This document shows positions 1-11,074 of a stretch of 64,000 bases of DNA, in pieces (position 1 is the first letter of the stretch; each line of letters begins with the position of its first letter). Under the pieces are notes generated by a model. The model ran no database searches. It was given only the letters and a program-made list of their open reading frames with translations, and was not told the DNA's origin. The position numbers and the translations under genes are program-made. The DNA is from Gnetum montanum (Eukaryota > Streptophyta > Gnetopsida > Gnetales > Gnetaceae): contig MNCI01034304.1 in assembly GCA_015680685.1 (NCBI GenBank), positions 1-64,000 on the forward strand, given 5' to 3'.

Positions 1-252
1 GATTTATCAAGAAAGCTCGTCTTTATTGATGTTCACACTGAGGTGCTTAGGTACAACAATGCTCGAATTAAGATCTGTATATTTCTCAACTCCTGCTACA
101 AGCACTTAGAAAATATTCCAACTTTGGAAACACAAAACTACAAGAGTTCAGCTAGCTGCTAATGAATGGATACCATAAATGCGGCTAGTGTGCGTATTTA
201 TATAGGCAATAGAAGACACTGCGTCAACGTAGCTTAGCGACAATGATTCATT
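1..252 (-). mobile_element. Truncated family-B LTR, minus orientation
   Basis: On the minus strand this matches the layout of the other LTRs here: a start resembling TGATGAATCATT (its complement is at about 243-252), a TATA-like stretch around 195-205, then the LTR-typical block with 'aagcacttagaaaatatt' and 'tctttattg' near the window edge. The upstream part holds the GCGTCAACGTAG motif also seen in the LTR at 63231-64000. The rest of the LTR lies outside the window. Family assignment rests on visual similarity only. Confidence 0.6.
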
Positions 253-1830
253 AGGGAGCATGATATTGGCAAGATCGCGCTAAGTTTGAAGGAAAGCGGC
301 ATGGTGTCTCTATGGGCACTCTAGAGTAGCTAAGATGTGCTACCATGTTGGTTTGGAAACCTTAAAAGGCATCCTTAAAACCATTGGGCTTTTTCTTTAG
401 ACTTTCTCTTTGATAAACTAATGTACTATGAATTTTTTTTAATATTATTATTCTTTTTTTTTTTTGTAGACAATAACTTTGCCTCATTTGTTTGAGTTGG
501 AAGTGCAATTTTTAGTCATTTTCTTGATGAGGTATTTATATCAAAGCCTTTTAATAAAAAAATTTTGTCCTATCGACCCTTTGTGATATCACAAAGTCAT
601 AACTAAACATTTCCATTTCCATCTAATTTTCATAATTAATAAAGAATCAAGAATCACTTGGCTTCCTTCAACTTTACTAGCACTAAAAAAATGGCGAGAA
701 ATACATGTTCATGATTAATAAAAATAGTAGAGGGTCTTCCGTGATATTCAAAATCAGCCTTAGAACTACATAACCAAAGTAAATAAATTTAAAAGAGAAA
801 ACCTAAGAAATTCGTAAGGTTCGTTACAACCTTCACAAGCTGTAATAGAGTTTTATGGATTCACTTTACTCAAGTCAAGAGGGAATTGGTCGTAGGCGGC
901 GATTGGGCGAGCATTAATGGATGGAAAAAATTCAGAAAGTTCATGGTACATTCACCATTATTTGGAACATTGAAAATCATAGGCTGCACTTGGCCTATAT
1001 CCTCATTATCGATTGATGGATAAAAATAGTAACGTCATGATCGGTGAAACCGGTGGGTCTTCACGGTGACTCACTTGATGGTGAAATGGGAAAATAAGAA
1101 AAGACAAACTTGGAAGTCCATTCAAACGTAAAGCCACAAATACTGCTTTTGTTATGATATGCCTTGATCTTTTAAATTCTATGATAAAATTTTTATTTAT
1201 CATTTTCCGTTACGCGTTTTCATGCAACCATGAAATTTGGGGCTGGGTGTTCCCGTCTGCATTAAGCGGACGACCTTTTCAATTCCGCGTTCCTATCTTT
1301 TCCCCAAGAAACATCTCAAATTTTGATTTGTGGCGTGAGATTTACGCAGTTTATTGAGAAGCTCTGCGCATCAGTCTGCTGCGTGTTTAGCTGCGATCGT
1401 TGCTTTAGTGTTTTCCTGTCTCTCTGTTTGCGGCTCTGTATCTGGCATTGTTGAAAGTTGTGAACCTGCTCGCAGTTATGGCAAAAACAATTTGTAACCC
1501 CTGTTTGCTATTAGTTGCTGAAGGCTGAAGACGGTGAACAAAATTGAACTTGTTTGAAGCATGAATACTCAAATTCAATCAACAAAAAAAAGAAAGAAAT
1601 CTTCATAATGCACGCAAGTCAATGACATGACCTCCTCACGTTCCTTCAAAGGAGCTTCATGTTGGTGTTGGCGGTGAAGCCCAATTTTGTGCTGGAGCAT
1701 TATTCATGAATCATTGCTGGCTAAATCATTGTTGAAATTGTTGGTTGTATTATTTTATTTTGTAAGATAACTGGAAGTGCATAATTGAGCTGCTTCTCCC
1801 TCATCTATAAATTTAGGCCGCCATTTATGA
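253..1830. other. Unassigned intergenic sequence
   Basis: There are no convincing exons, RNA genes or element ends. Poly-T runs lie near 430-470. The short open frames here are not protein-like. A GC-richer patch at about 1240-1480 stands out from its AT-rich surroundings but gives no recognisable product. Confidence 0.4.
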
Positions 1831-1839
1831 GCGGAGGCA

Positions 1840-2480
1840 TCAGCTGCAGCCATTGGGTAACTGATTCTGGGCATCAGGTAGCAAGGTGTGCTCTCTTTTG
1901 ATCTTTTCTGCTGTTCTTTTTCCGTGGCATAAGGTCTCAGCCTCTGCGGACACTTTCCAACTTCAGCAACCATTGGGCAAATAGTCTGTTTCTGTTTGTT
2001 CAAGTCTCTATCTCTGTTTGTTTCAGTCTTTTGCAGAAAAATCTGTTTCTTCTGTTGGGATTCTATTAATTTCAGCAAGTATTGGGTAAACAGTTCGTCT
2101 CTGTTTGTTCCAGTCTATTGAAGAGAAATCTGTTTTTGTATATTAGTAGAGAATGTTGTACTCTGTTCAAATTTTGGTAATTTCAGCAACCAATGGGCAA
2201 ATAGTCTACCTCTGCTTTTTTGTTCGACTCTGTTGTTTCAGGAGCAAATAGTCTCTCTGTTTGTTCTAGTCTGTTCTAGAGAAACCTGGTTTTGTTTATA
2301 AGTAGAGATGTTGTACTGTCTCTTCAGCAACCAATCCCAATTTCAGCAACCATTGGGCACATAGTCCGTCTCTGTGTCTTAGTCTGTTGCAGAGAAATCT
2401 GTTTCTATTTATTCTGCATATTAACAGAGAATGTTGTACTTTATTCTGATTCTGTTAAAATTCTAAATGCCTTTTTTGTT
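1840..2480. repeat. Degenerate tandem repeat built on a 'cagcaaccattgggcaaatagtc' theme
   Basis: The phrases 'ttcagcaaccattgggcaa', 'agtctgtctctgtttgtt', 'cagagaaatctgtttc' and 'gagaatgttgtact' recur in the same order at about 1845, 1965, 2070, 2185, 2305 and 2345. Unit length varies, so this is an old diverged repeat, not a clean satellite. It is unlikely to code: the frames are broken and the composition is T-rich. Confidence 0.6.
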
Positions 2481-2946
2481 CTCTAGTTTCTTTGTTCTCT
2501 GGTTGCTGATTTATTTTAGCAACTCCTGCGGGGATCAAGCTTAGAAGCAAAACAATTCCAAATTGTTTCATACCATATATTTCAATTTAGTTTAAACTTG
2601 CTATTAACGAACAGTTGGTGCCTCAAACATGTTCCATGTATTCTATAAATATTTAGATTTCATGAATCTAAAACTGTAGTTTATTACGTTCTTAAACCCT
2701 TAGATCTATTCCACGGACAATGGTGAATTGTAAACAATTTTGTTATTTCACCATGTACCCTGCCGCATTGTGCATACAGATCTAATGAAGTTATTGTTAC
2801 AACTGTTTCCGGCTTCTTCTTCCTGAGGGTTTTAATATATGAATTATATACAAAGATATAAATTAAGTTAAATAAACTTAATTTTTCAAGGTTGCAGGCG
2901 ATTGTCCCACATCATTTCAGTAAACACTAAAGGCTGAATACTCATA

Positions 2947-3086
2947 GTGAGAGCTTTATCCTCGTAAATTTTCAGTGTAGCACTTCTATTATTACAATTC
3001 TAAAATACAAGATCATCGTGAGAGCTTTATCCTCATAAATTCAGAAACTAGCACTTCTGTTATTACAATTCTAACATACAAGACCA
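2947..3086. repeat. 71-bp direct tandem duplication
   Basis: 'gtgagagctttatcctc' starts at 2947 and again at 3018, a period of 71 bp. Both copies continue through 'tagcacttctrttattacaa' to 'atacaagayca'. Each contains a reading such as GAGCTTTATCCTC but no gene is evident. Confidence 0.8.
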
Positions 3087-3364
3087 CTGTCAATGTATGT
3101 ATTAAACTTTTTGCAAATGCTAACATGGGTGCACATTTTGCATAAGATCTTGAACCCGTGCAGATCTTCATGCAACTTTCCTTACCATACATCCTCTCGA
3201 AGTCGGCGTCTTACCTCTCCTTTCTTCACACGGGGAACGCCCTTGCCTTTGACTCTAATTTGCTCTTCTAATTAAGGTATGGAAAGCACCTAATTGTGCA
3301 GCTTCTGTAATGATTTAAGATAATTGGAATTTATTTCATTTTATTCTCAAATGGTCGCATCAAG

Positions 3365-3457
3365 TTTGACGGTGCAACTGTTGAGTCATGGCAACGACCT
3401 TTCTATCTGAAAAAGTACATGGCATTAGAAGCTGCAATTGAGCTAGTGCTTTTACAG
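3365..3457 (+). pseudogene. Exon-like fragment of unrecognised protein
   Basis: A 31-codon stretch reads as protein (FDGATVESWQRPFYLKKYM, then ALEAAIELVLLQ), preceded by AG at 3363-3364 and followed by GTATTT at 3458. The amino-acid composition is unlike the AT-rich frames around it. I do not recognise the family and see no partner exon within several kb. It may be a gene fragment carried by an element or a relict exon, or chance. Confidence 0.2.
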
Positions 3458-3465
3458 GTATTTAT

Positions 3466-4844
3466 ATTCAAATTCACACAAGCTTGGCAACAAATGTTTT
3501 AAAAAAGAAGGAAACTTTTGGAAGATGTTTCAACTTTTAAAAAAGAAAATTCCAAAAGTTCAAAGTGCTTAAATTACACATATTCCTATACAAATTATAA
3601 AAATTGCATCTTTTCTTATGTGCACCTTGACAACAGCTTTTTTCATATGAGTTTATAATATGACTTAAAAAGAAAAGGCAGCTTGAGGGGAATTGGCTTT
3701 ACATATAAAAATGTTCAAGAGAAGATTTAAATTTGAAATATGTAGGAGACTCTTGAGAACATGTAGGAATAGACCAGAAAGAAATAAATTACTCCGTTGA
3801 TATCAAGTTCCAATATGATCCTTTATGCAAAAAGCTACTTATATGTCCATTGTAATTGCAATGCAAATTAAAGCTGTAATTGCTTATGCTTGTAATAGGT
3901 CACACTACCTTTAAATTAAGACATGTAGATTCTATGTAGACGAAGTAGGGAAAGATGAAGAACATGTCTTTTACACTTGTCCTTAAAAAAAATTCATTAA
4001 GATAGAAATATGATATTTACGCAAAATATTTGCTAAATTTTTTAAGGTAGAATTGTCAACTTGGGGCACTATCTTGATGAGGTTTTCAAGATTCATAGAG
4101 CATATCAAAACCTTGTAATGTATTTTTTTTTTCATTCATTTATCTTGTAAACTCTTTGAGGGTTTTTAAGGATGTAATAAAGCATTGCTATTTCCAAATT
4201 AAGACCTAACATCTTTGAAATTTTTCTAGTCATATTCAAATAAATTTAAGACTAATTAACTATATGACTTATGGATATATATGCAGTTGCATTACTATTG
4301 TAGGTGAAGCAATTTTACAAAAGAAAATGCCAACGTAAACCTTTAATACTACAATAATAGATGAGTGATACTTAAAATCTCTTTTAAGTTACATATTTAT
4401 ATTATAGTAATCAAAGATAGAGCATTTTCAAAAAAATACAGAACACTTTGCACTATAGATGGTGGCATTGCTCCTAAAATCTATGCATTGTATATTATTG
4501 GGTTTTAAAAAAAGATTGATATTTTTGAAGGGGTTAAAACATGGGAAGAAGAAGATTCTGAAAATTTTGATTTGCGGAGTATTAGAACTCAGAGACAAAG
4601 AAGACCATTAGGAGGATTATCTTGTATTTTCAAAACAAAAAAGGCTTTAAAAGGTAATTAAGGTGAAAAAGATCAATGAATATAAACAATGTATTTGATT
4701 CAAGATTACTAAGAGAAAATATCATATATTCCTTGTTTTTTATTACTTTCACACACAAGATACAACATATTATGTAAAGCTAGGTTTATAAAAAAACCTG
4801 TTTTTTTCAATATTTAAGATGAGATATAATAGAATGTAAATTAA
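3466..4844. other. AT-rich intergenic sequence, nothing recognised
   Basis: There are no coding frames of note, no element termini and no RNA gene signals. Poly-A and poly-T runs are common. The homology to retrotransposon protease begins at about 4845. Confidence 0.4.
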
Positions 4845-4865
4845 AATGAAAAAAGCAATATTAGA

Positions 4866-5084
4866 TTGGAGTTGGCAAACCAATCCATCACTATTCCTTT
4901 GGGATTTGTAGAGAACATTGTGATCACCATTTGTGGGTGGTTATATCCTATTGATTTTCTGGTGATCTATGTAGAGAACTGTAAAGAGGATCTCCCTATC
5001 ATCATGGGGAGAGCATGGCTAAGCACCATCAATGCAAAAGTTGAGGATTTGAGACTTTTCCATGGAAATTTCCAAGGAAAATGA
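4866..5084 (+). pseudogene. Retroviral-type aspartic protease C-terminal part (Ty3/gypsy)
   Basis: An open frame of 72 codons covers the second half of a retropepsin-like domain: ELANQSITIPLGFVENI, a GWLYPIDFLVI strand, then IIMGRAWLSTINA, which matches the flap-distal 'I(L/M)GR.WL' motif of plant gypsy proteases. The catalytic DSG half is absent because the fragment begins downstream of it. Reading can be followed through stops to the RT linker at about 5500. Confidence 0.7.
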
Positions 5085-5519
5085 ATTTGGCAAGATCAAA
5101 AAGAAGAGAGTTCCATGTATCACATACAACAACACAAGATGCCATTATGTGCAAAAATTGTGACTATCAAAGGCACATCACTTAAAGCAAGCAATCAATG
5201 TGTAGAGATAATAGAAATTCAAAGGTGCCTATATGCAACAGCCACTAAACAAGAAGGTACATAGTGGCTAATAGCAGATAATGATCTTGGATCAATAATA
5301 TGCATGGAACCAACTGAGAGCCTCACTAGCTCCTACATTAAAAGCATGGACAATTTGGAATAGCTCCATCACCAACTCTCTAATGCACAAAGTGAGATCG
5401 ATTGGGGAGAGTTGGAGATCCTTGAAACTTTCAAACAAGAGCCACTTGAGTTAAAAGCTCTACTAGCAGAGATAAAATATACATTTCTAAATAATGACAA
5501 GTAGGTAATTATCAATGCT

Positions 5520-6500
5520 ACACTTTCTCCTAATCAAAAAAAGAAACTATTAGAAGTTGTGAACAAATGGTCAATAGCCTTCGCTTGGTCGTAGCATGAG
5601 TTAACAAGAATTGATCATAGGATATGGCAGCATAGAATCTACACAAACTCCTCCATTAAACCAAAGATGCAGCCGCAAAGATGCTTCAACCTGAAACTCA
5701 AGCAAATCATCAAAGAGAATATTGAGCAACTCCTCAAGGCTGGGTTCATTTACCCCAATGCGTGGGTTAGCCTACTTGTTATTGTACCCAAGAAAGAAGA
5801 AAAGTGGAGAGTCTGTATAGACTTTTGGCTATTGAATATGGCAATGTACATAGACCATTTCCCATTGTCATTTGTAGACCAAGTGCTAGACACCATTGCA
5901 AGGCATTGTTACTACAGCTTTCTAGATGGTTATAGTGGCTATAATCAAACCCAGATTGCACTAGAGGACCATGCCAAGACAACATTCACAAATCCTTAGG
6001 AAACTTTTGCATACAAAAAGATGTCATTTGGCCTATGTAATGTGCCTGCTACATTTCAACAATTGGTCCTCAACATCTTCCAATAGTAGATCAGTAGCAA
6101 GGTAGAAGTCTTCATGGATGCCTTCTCCACCTACAGGGCTACCTTTGAGCAAGCCTTAAACCACCTTGAGTAGGTGCTTCAAAGGTGTGTGAAGAAAAAC
6201 TTGAGGCTTAATTGGCAAAAGAGCCACCTAATGGTCTAAGAGGGCATTATCTTGGGGCATCATGTTTCAAACAAAGGGATGGAGGTCGACCCAAAAAAAG
6301 TAAGGATCATCTAAGGAATAACCAAATAGCCAAAGATAGTAAAAGATATGAGGTCATTCCTAGGCCACACTAATTATTATAAGCACTTCATTAAAAACTT
6401 CTCAAAGATGGCCAAGCCATTGGTGAAGCTTACCAAGAAAGATGCACCATTCATCTAGACTAAGGAATGTGAGCATGCATTCCAACAACTGAAACATAAA
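5520..6500 (+). pseudogene. Reverse transcriptase domain, broken
   Basis: Recognisable steps include QIIKENIEQLLKAGFIYP, VPKKEEKWRVCIDF (motif 'KKDGKWR.CVDYR'), a 'FLDGYSGYNQ' motif, and SFGLCNVPATFQ. The catalytic box, normally FMDD in Athila/Tat elements, reads FMDA (6111-6122), so the second aspartate is lost. In-frame stops occur at 5998-6000 (a Trp position), 6084 and later. It cannot make an active enzyme. Confidence 0.85.
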
Positions 6501-6529
6501 CTCATGGAAACTTCAATTCTACAAGTGCC

Positions 6530-6890
6530 ACACAGGTCTCAACCATTTTACATCATGATGAATGCATCAAATTATGCTTTGGGAGTCATGCTTACATAAT
6601 TGGATAATTAGAAATGTCCATACTACATCCACTATGCAAGTAGAAGCATTGTGGGTGTACAACTAAACTACATCACCACTGAAAAGGAGCTCATGGTAGC
6701 AGTGTATGCATTGCAAAAATTTAGGCACTATGTTCTTGGGTACAAAGTTTTTATGCACATTAACCGTAGTGCTACCCAATTCCTGATGAACAAGCCAACG
6801 ATGAGCCCCCATGTCATATTGTGGCTAGTGATCCTCTAGGAGTTTGAATTAACAATGGTTGATCGAAAGGGAATCAAGAATTTAGTAGTT
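6530..6890 (+). pseudogene. RNase H domain, broken
   Basis: 'YYIHYASRSI', 'LNYITTEKELMVAVYALQKF' and 'GYKVFMHIN' match the gypsy RNase H core (HYASRTL, TTEKELLAVV..KFR). The third acidic position, normally TDH, reads INR. Stops fall at about 6597, 6609 and 6838. A following segment, VDRKGIKNLVVDHLSQ, matches the RNase H to integrase connection. Confidence 0.75.
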
Positions 6891-7139
6891 GACCACTTAT
6901 CTCAAGTACGATGGGATGGCAAAGAGGATGAGGATCCACTACCTAATTAATTTCCTAATGAACTTCTCTTTGCTAATACTATTAATTCTCCAGATCCTAA
7001 GGAAACAAACTAATATGATAACATCCTCTCCTATCCACTCATACACGAAATGCCATAGGAGTGGGACTACAAGAAGAAACAACAATTTTTTCATTAGGCC
7101 AAACACTTTATGGAAATTAGTAGAAACCTTTACAAGATT

Positions 7140-7684
7140 TGCATAGATGGCCTGGTTTGATGGTGTGTCCTTGATATAGATCAACTTCAAGTCCTCTAAT
7201 ATGCATACGAGGGTCCTTGTGGGGGCCACTATGCTAGAAGGATGATAATCATTAAGATCCTTATGGCAGGGTATTATTGGCCCATACTCTTCAGGGATGC
7301 CCATCATTTCTTTAGTTTTTGTAAAAGATGCCAACTTGATGAAGGGATAACTATGCACATGGAAGGGCCTCAATAATGGATCCAACCATTGGAGCCTTTT
7401 GATCTTTGGAGGATTGACTTCATGGGATCCATCAACTCCATGTCAAATAGAAAGGCATACATCATTGTGGCTGTTGATTATTACACCAAATGAGTTGAAG
7501 CCACTACCATCACAAATTGTTTATCCTCTACAACGGCATGGTTTGTACAACAAAATGTTGTAAATAGGTTTGGTGTGCCACAAGTGGTAATTTCAGATAA
7601 TGGAACTCATTTCACTAGGGCTACTTTTCGAAAACTCATGCAATGCTTGGGGGTTGAACATAAATTAACAACTCCATACCACCC
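7140..7684 (+). pseudogene. Integrase, broken and 3'-truncated
   Basis: The HHCC zinc-binding end is seen as AHHFFSFCKRCQLDEG. The core shows WRIDFMG, AYIIVAVDYYTK (first Asp region) and FGVPQVVISDNGTHF (second Asp). The third catalytic residue (Glu) and the C-terminal domain are missing because the sequence is cut at 7684 by an LTR end. TAG or TGA stands at Trp positions (for example 7491-7493, before VEA). Confidence 0.8.
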
Positions 7685-8386
7685 TGATGAGTGGCGAGAT
7701 ACCCCTACACTCAACCATACGAATACAAGTGTAGCACGCACAATCCGGTCAAACTCCGTAGACTAAGTGCCTACACGCCTCATGAAACACTTAAGTTTAA
7801 TTATTCGTTGTCTTCCCAGACTTACTTGTAGTTGTCACGGTGTATGGTTAAGTAAGTCTGAGGTATATGATTTTTCTGCTTTTTATGTTTTTGTCTCCTA
7901 TGTTAACAAGGTGAATGGTTGAGAAGACTAATTACTAACTCTAATTAATGAACTAAGTCTAAATTAACCTAGCATTAGCATCCGTTCCCACTTACTGTGC
8001 ACACCCTGAACCGATGCAACCTTGGCTACCAAACGCTAATCGTTGCTGGGATCACCAAGTGTAACGCATGTGCTCGAAGTGGTCATACTGAGGCACTTAA
8101 CTAGGAGAGAAGGATTGAGAAAGATTTAAGAACTAATAAAGCAATAAATAACAGTATTCCATGCACTGCAAGGTTTATTCACGAAGCTCATCTTTATTGT
8201 TGTACACAAACTTGTGTTCAGGTACAATGTCTGCTCGAATAAAGATCCGTTCACTTTGGGACTCCTACTGCGAGCACATGGAAAATATTCTATCTTTGGA
8301 GTGATCAATCTGCTATATTTTCCCTACTGTTTAGCCTAGGATTATGAAACAAGGGAGAGCTGCCTCTTATTTATAGATATGATGAC
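7685..8386 (-). mobile_element. Element-2-family LTR, minus orientation, U3-truncated
   Basis: In plus reading it starts TGATGAGTGGCGAGATACCCC, the complement of the LTR 3' end found in all other copies, and runs through the shared blocks to the complement of TATAAATA at about 8367-8375. It stops at 8386, where the plus LTR of element 1 starts, so the GATATC-rich U3 is missing. It interrupts the integrase of the pol fragment. It is either a solo LTR or the 3' LTR of a lost element. Confidence 0.85.
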
Positions 8387-9320
8387 TGATGAGACGCGAT
8401 ATCGCATCGTCCCCTGCGATATCGCGTACGCAATATGGCAATCCGCCATCAAATCTATAAATAAGAGGTGTCACTCCCCTTATTTCCCATCCTAGGCTTA
8501 AAGTAGGGAAACTCTGGCAGTTTGATCACTCCAGAGATAGAATATTTTCCATGTGCCCGCAGTAGGAGTCCCCAAGTGAACAGATCTTTATTCGAGCAGC
8601 TTTGTACCTGAACGCAAGTTGTGTACGGCAATAAAGACGAGCTTTGTGGATAAACCTTGCAGTGCATGGAATAGGATTTATTACATGTTATTTCTTACCT
8701 ATTATTTATTACCTGCATTAGCGCGACATGAGTACGACTTGATTACAAGCATTAACGAATGTGTACAGCTAATCAAGGAATCGGCTACTCATCGCGATTA
8801 GTCTCTCTCACCCTCAACTCTTAGAACGTGGGATGAGTACGACTTGATTACAAGCATCTATGGGTGTGTACGGCTAGTCAAGGAATCCGCTGCTCATCAC
8901 GTTTAGGCTAGTTAAGTGCCTCAGTACGACCACTTCGAGCACGTGCATTACGTGTGGTGATCCTAGTAACGATTAGCGTTTGGTAGCCATAGTTGCATAG
9001 TTCAGGGTGTGTACGGTAAGTGGGAACGGATGCTGACGCTAGTTAATTTAGACTTAGGTTCTTAGTTAGAGTTAGTTAGTTCTCTCAACCCTTCACCCTT
9101 TAGCATAGGAGAAAAATCATAAAAGACCATAAAAATCATATACCTCGGACTTACTTAACCATACACTGTGACAACAACAAGTAAGTCTGGGAAGACAACA
9201 AATGATTAACCCCAAGTGTTCCATGGGGCGTTTAGGCATTTAGTGTGCAGAGTTCGACCGGATAGCACGTGCTACGCTCGTTTCATGTGGTTGAGTGTAG
9301 GGGTACCTCACCACTTATCA
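8387..9320 (+). mobile_element. 5' LTR of element 1, long form (934 bp)
   Basis: It runs from TGATGAGACG to CCACTTATCA, so the termini are the TGATGA/TCATCA inverted ends of this family (one change). U3 holds GCGATATCGC palindromes (8393-8445), TATAAATA at 8456, and AATAAAG-type signals at about 8590 and 8630. A roughly 105-bp module is present twice (8728 and 8833) and separates this long LTR form from the short form of element 2. The primer site follows directly. Confidence 0.9.
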
Positions 9321-9321
9321 T

Positions 9322-9339
9322 TGGCGCCGTTGCCGGGGA
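9322..9339 (+). promoter_or_regulatory. Primer binding site, tRNA-Asp type
   Basis: TGGCGCCGTTGCCGGGGA, one base after the LTR, is the complement of the 3' end of plant tRNA-Asp including CCA. This primer is typical of Athila-like Ty3/gypsy elements. It is the only intact copy in the window; the sites at 11841 and 61219-61236 carry transitions. Confidence 0.9.
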
Positions 9340-9461
9340 CTAAGTGTTTGTGCGCTGAATAGAACATAAGGGATATCACTCACATAGTTGTGAGCCTTAA
9401 TGAACCTTCGAGTTAATCAAGAGAAAAATTTTATAACGGTAAAATTATCACACCGATAAAA

Positions 9462-10390
9462 ATGCCTTCTTCTCATAAGAGCAACTCACCACCTAAGGAT
9501 CATACACGAGATAGTCGACAACATAAAACACATAACCAAAATCAGCCAAGTCCTAAACAATATAAAATGACATATACTCATCCCGATGAGTATATTCCTA
9601 ATTTCACTTTTATTCTCCATCAGAACGAACAGCTACGGTGGAGAGATTTGCAAGGTAACATCGTGTTTCCCCCAAATCAAGCAATCTCTCGCATGCTTTT
9701 CCGTGCCTTGGCACAAATTTTCATGCAAGAACATTTTGCGGAATACGCTATGGATGACTTTGACACAAGGGATTATCATCCCACAGATGCCCAATGTATT
9801 CGGGACTTAAGGCAGGAGATTCAACATACTTTTTTGAAGGGCAAAGCCCCGCACGTCCTTAGCGAAATAGGAGATGAGGAACCCCTTATCACAGGTTCTT
9901 TAACAAATGACATTCCCCTCCTAACGATGGTGAGGAGGAAGGATATCAGAATCTACGATCAACGATCCATATCCCTGGTTCTGATGCCCATGAACACCAG
10001 CTGTTCACAGAGGGAACAACCACTTATGCTAAGGATAGGCACTTAGATCGTCATCACGATCGGGGCCATAGCAGCCGAAGAGAAGGTAAGAAACATTGTC
10101 ATGGCGATGGTTCCCCTTCTTCTTCCCCTTCTTCACATCACTCACCCTCTCCTTCCACATCTGGGCGCAGCCACCATGAACATAAAGGTGAGGATAAAAG
10201 NCATCACAGACGTCATGAAAGAGATGATCATGATGAGCCCCTACTCGCAACCCGAAGTATGCTTGACATGATGGAGGCAGTTAGGATTCCCACAAGGCAT
10301 TTGAAAGATAGTCAAATCAAATGATTAGACATGAAAAATATCCCACGATTTAAAGGGGGATACAATGCTGATCCGCAAAATCATTTATTA
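9462..10390 (+). pseudogene. Element 1 gag, frameshifted
   Basis: It starts MPSSHKSNSPPKDHTRDSR, the same start as gag of elements 2 and 3, and stays open to about 9915. There a run of five C seen in the relatives has four, shifting the frame. Homology continues in another frame through the RHHDRGHSS and SPSSSPSS low-complexity part and the 'PRFKGGYNADPQNH' block to about 10390, where the deletion begins. There is one ambiguous base at 10201. Confidence 0.75.
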
Positions 10391-11074
10391 GTCAACATCT
10401 TGATAGCCCAAATAAGAGGTTATTAGTCAACATCCAATAACTTAAACCTTTCCTAGAGATAAGAATAATTGATGGCCAAGCATGCTCAATCTTTTAGATC
10501 TCTCGCTTCCAACTCAGTCATGGGGGAGACATCCATCTATGTTGACATCGTATAAGAGGTTCCTTAGCTTTTTCAAATTTTTTGTTTTACACCATTTTTC
10601 ATACATTTTCCCATATTCTTAAATATTTTACAATTTCTTTTATATTTTACTTTATTTGATTTCTTACATATCTTTTTCTTCTTTATTGTCATCAAGACTT
10701 TGGTGCCAAAACCAACTGCTAATTAATGGTGATTAATTGAATTCTATTGTTTAAATTTGATTACCTAGTGATGAGATTTCATCGTTGAATTTTGACATTA
10801 ATTAATGGGACATTGGTTTTCTCATAGTACCAAGTAGTGAGCTCACGACATCCACCCATTCCACTAACACTCTATGTTGTTTTCTTATTCTAGAACCATA
10901 ATATCCTTTCTATTAACCACTTTAATAGAACTTGTGACCTTGCTGCTCCCTAGACTTAGAACGAATCAAGTGGAATTGACATGGGTGTGACTTTAAGAGG
11001 ATTTGTCACCTTTTGTACCTACTCACCATCTCAAGTTTTATGGGTATTTTCGTCGATTCCTCAACATTCATAAC

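Larger units (their letters stand above)
4845..7684 (+). mobile_element. Ty3/gypsy (Athila/Tat-like) pol fragment, truncated at both ends
   Basis: This is a decayed pol region in the order protease tail, linker, reverse transcriptase, RNase H, integrase, the order used by Ty3/gypsy elements. Its protease tail (IPLGFVENIV, then MGRAWLSTINA) is nearly the same as in elements 2 and 3, so it comes from a close relative that still had pol. The left edge fades at about 4845. The right edge is sharp: integrase stops at 7684 in TTPYHP and the next base starts an LTR terminus (TGATGAG). Frames are closed by many TAG and a few TAA/TGA codons, mainly where Gln or Trp is expected. No LTR of its own is visible. 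Confidence 0.85.
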
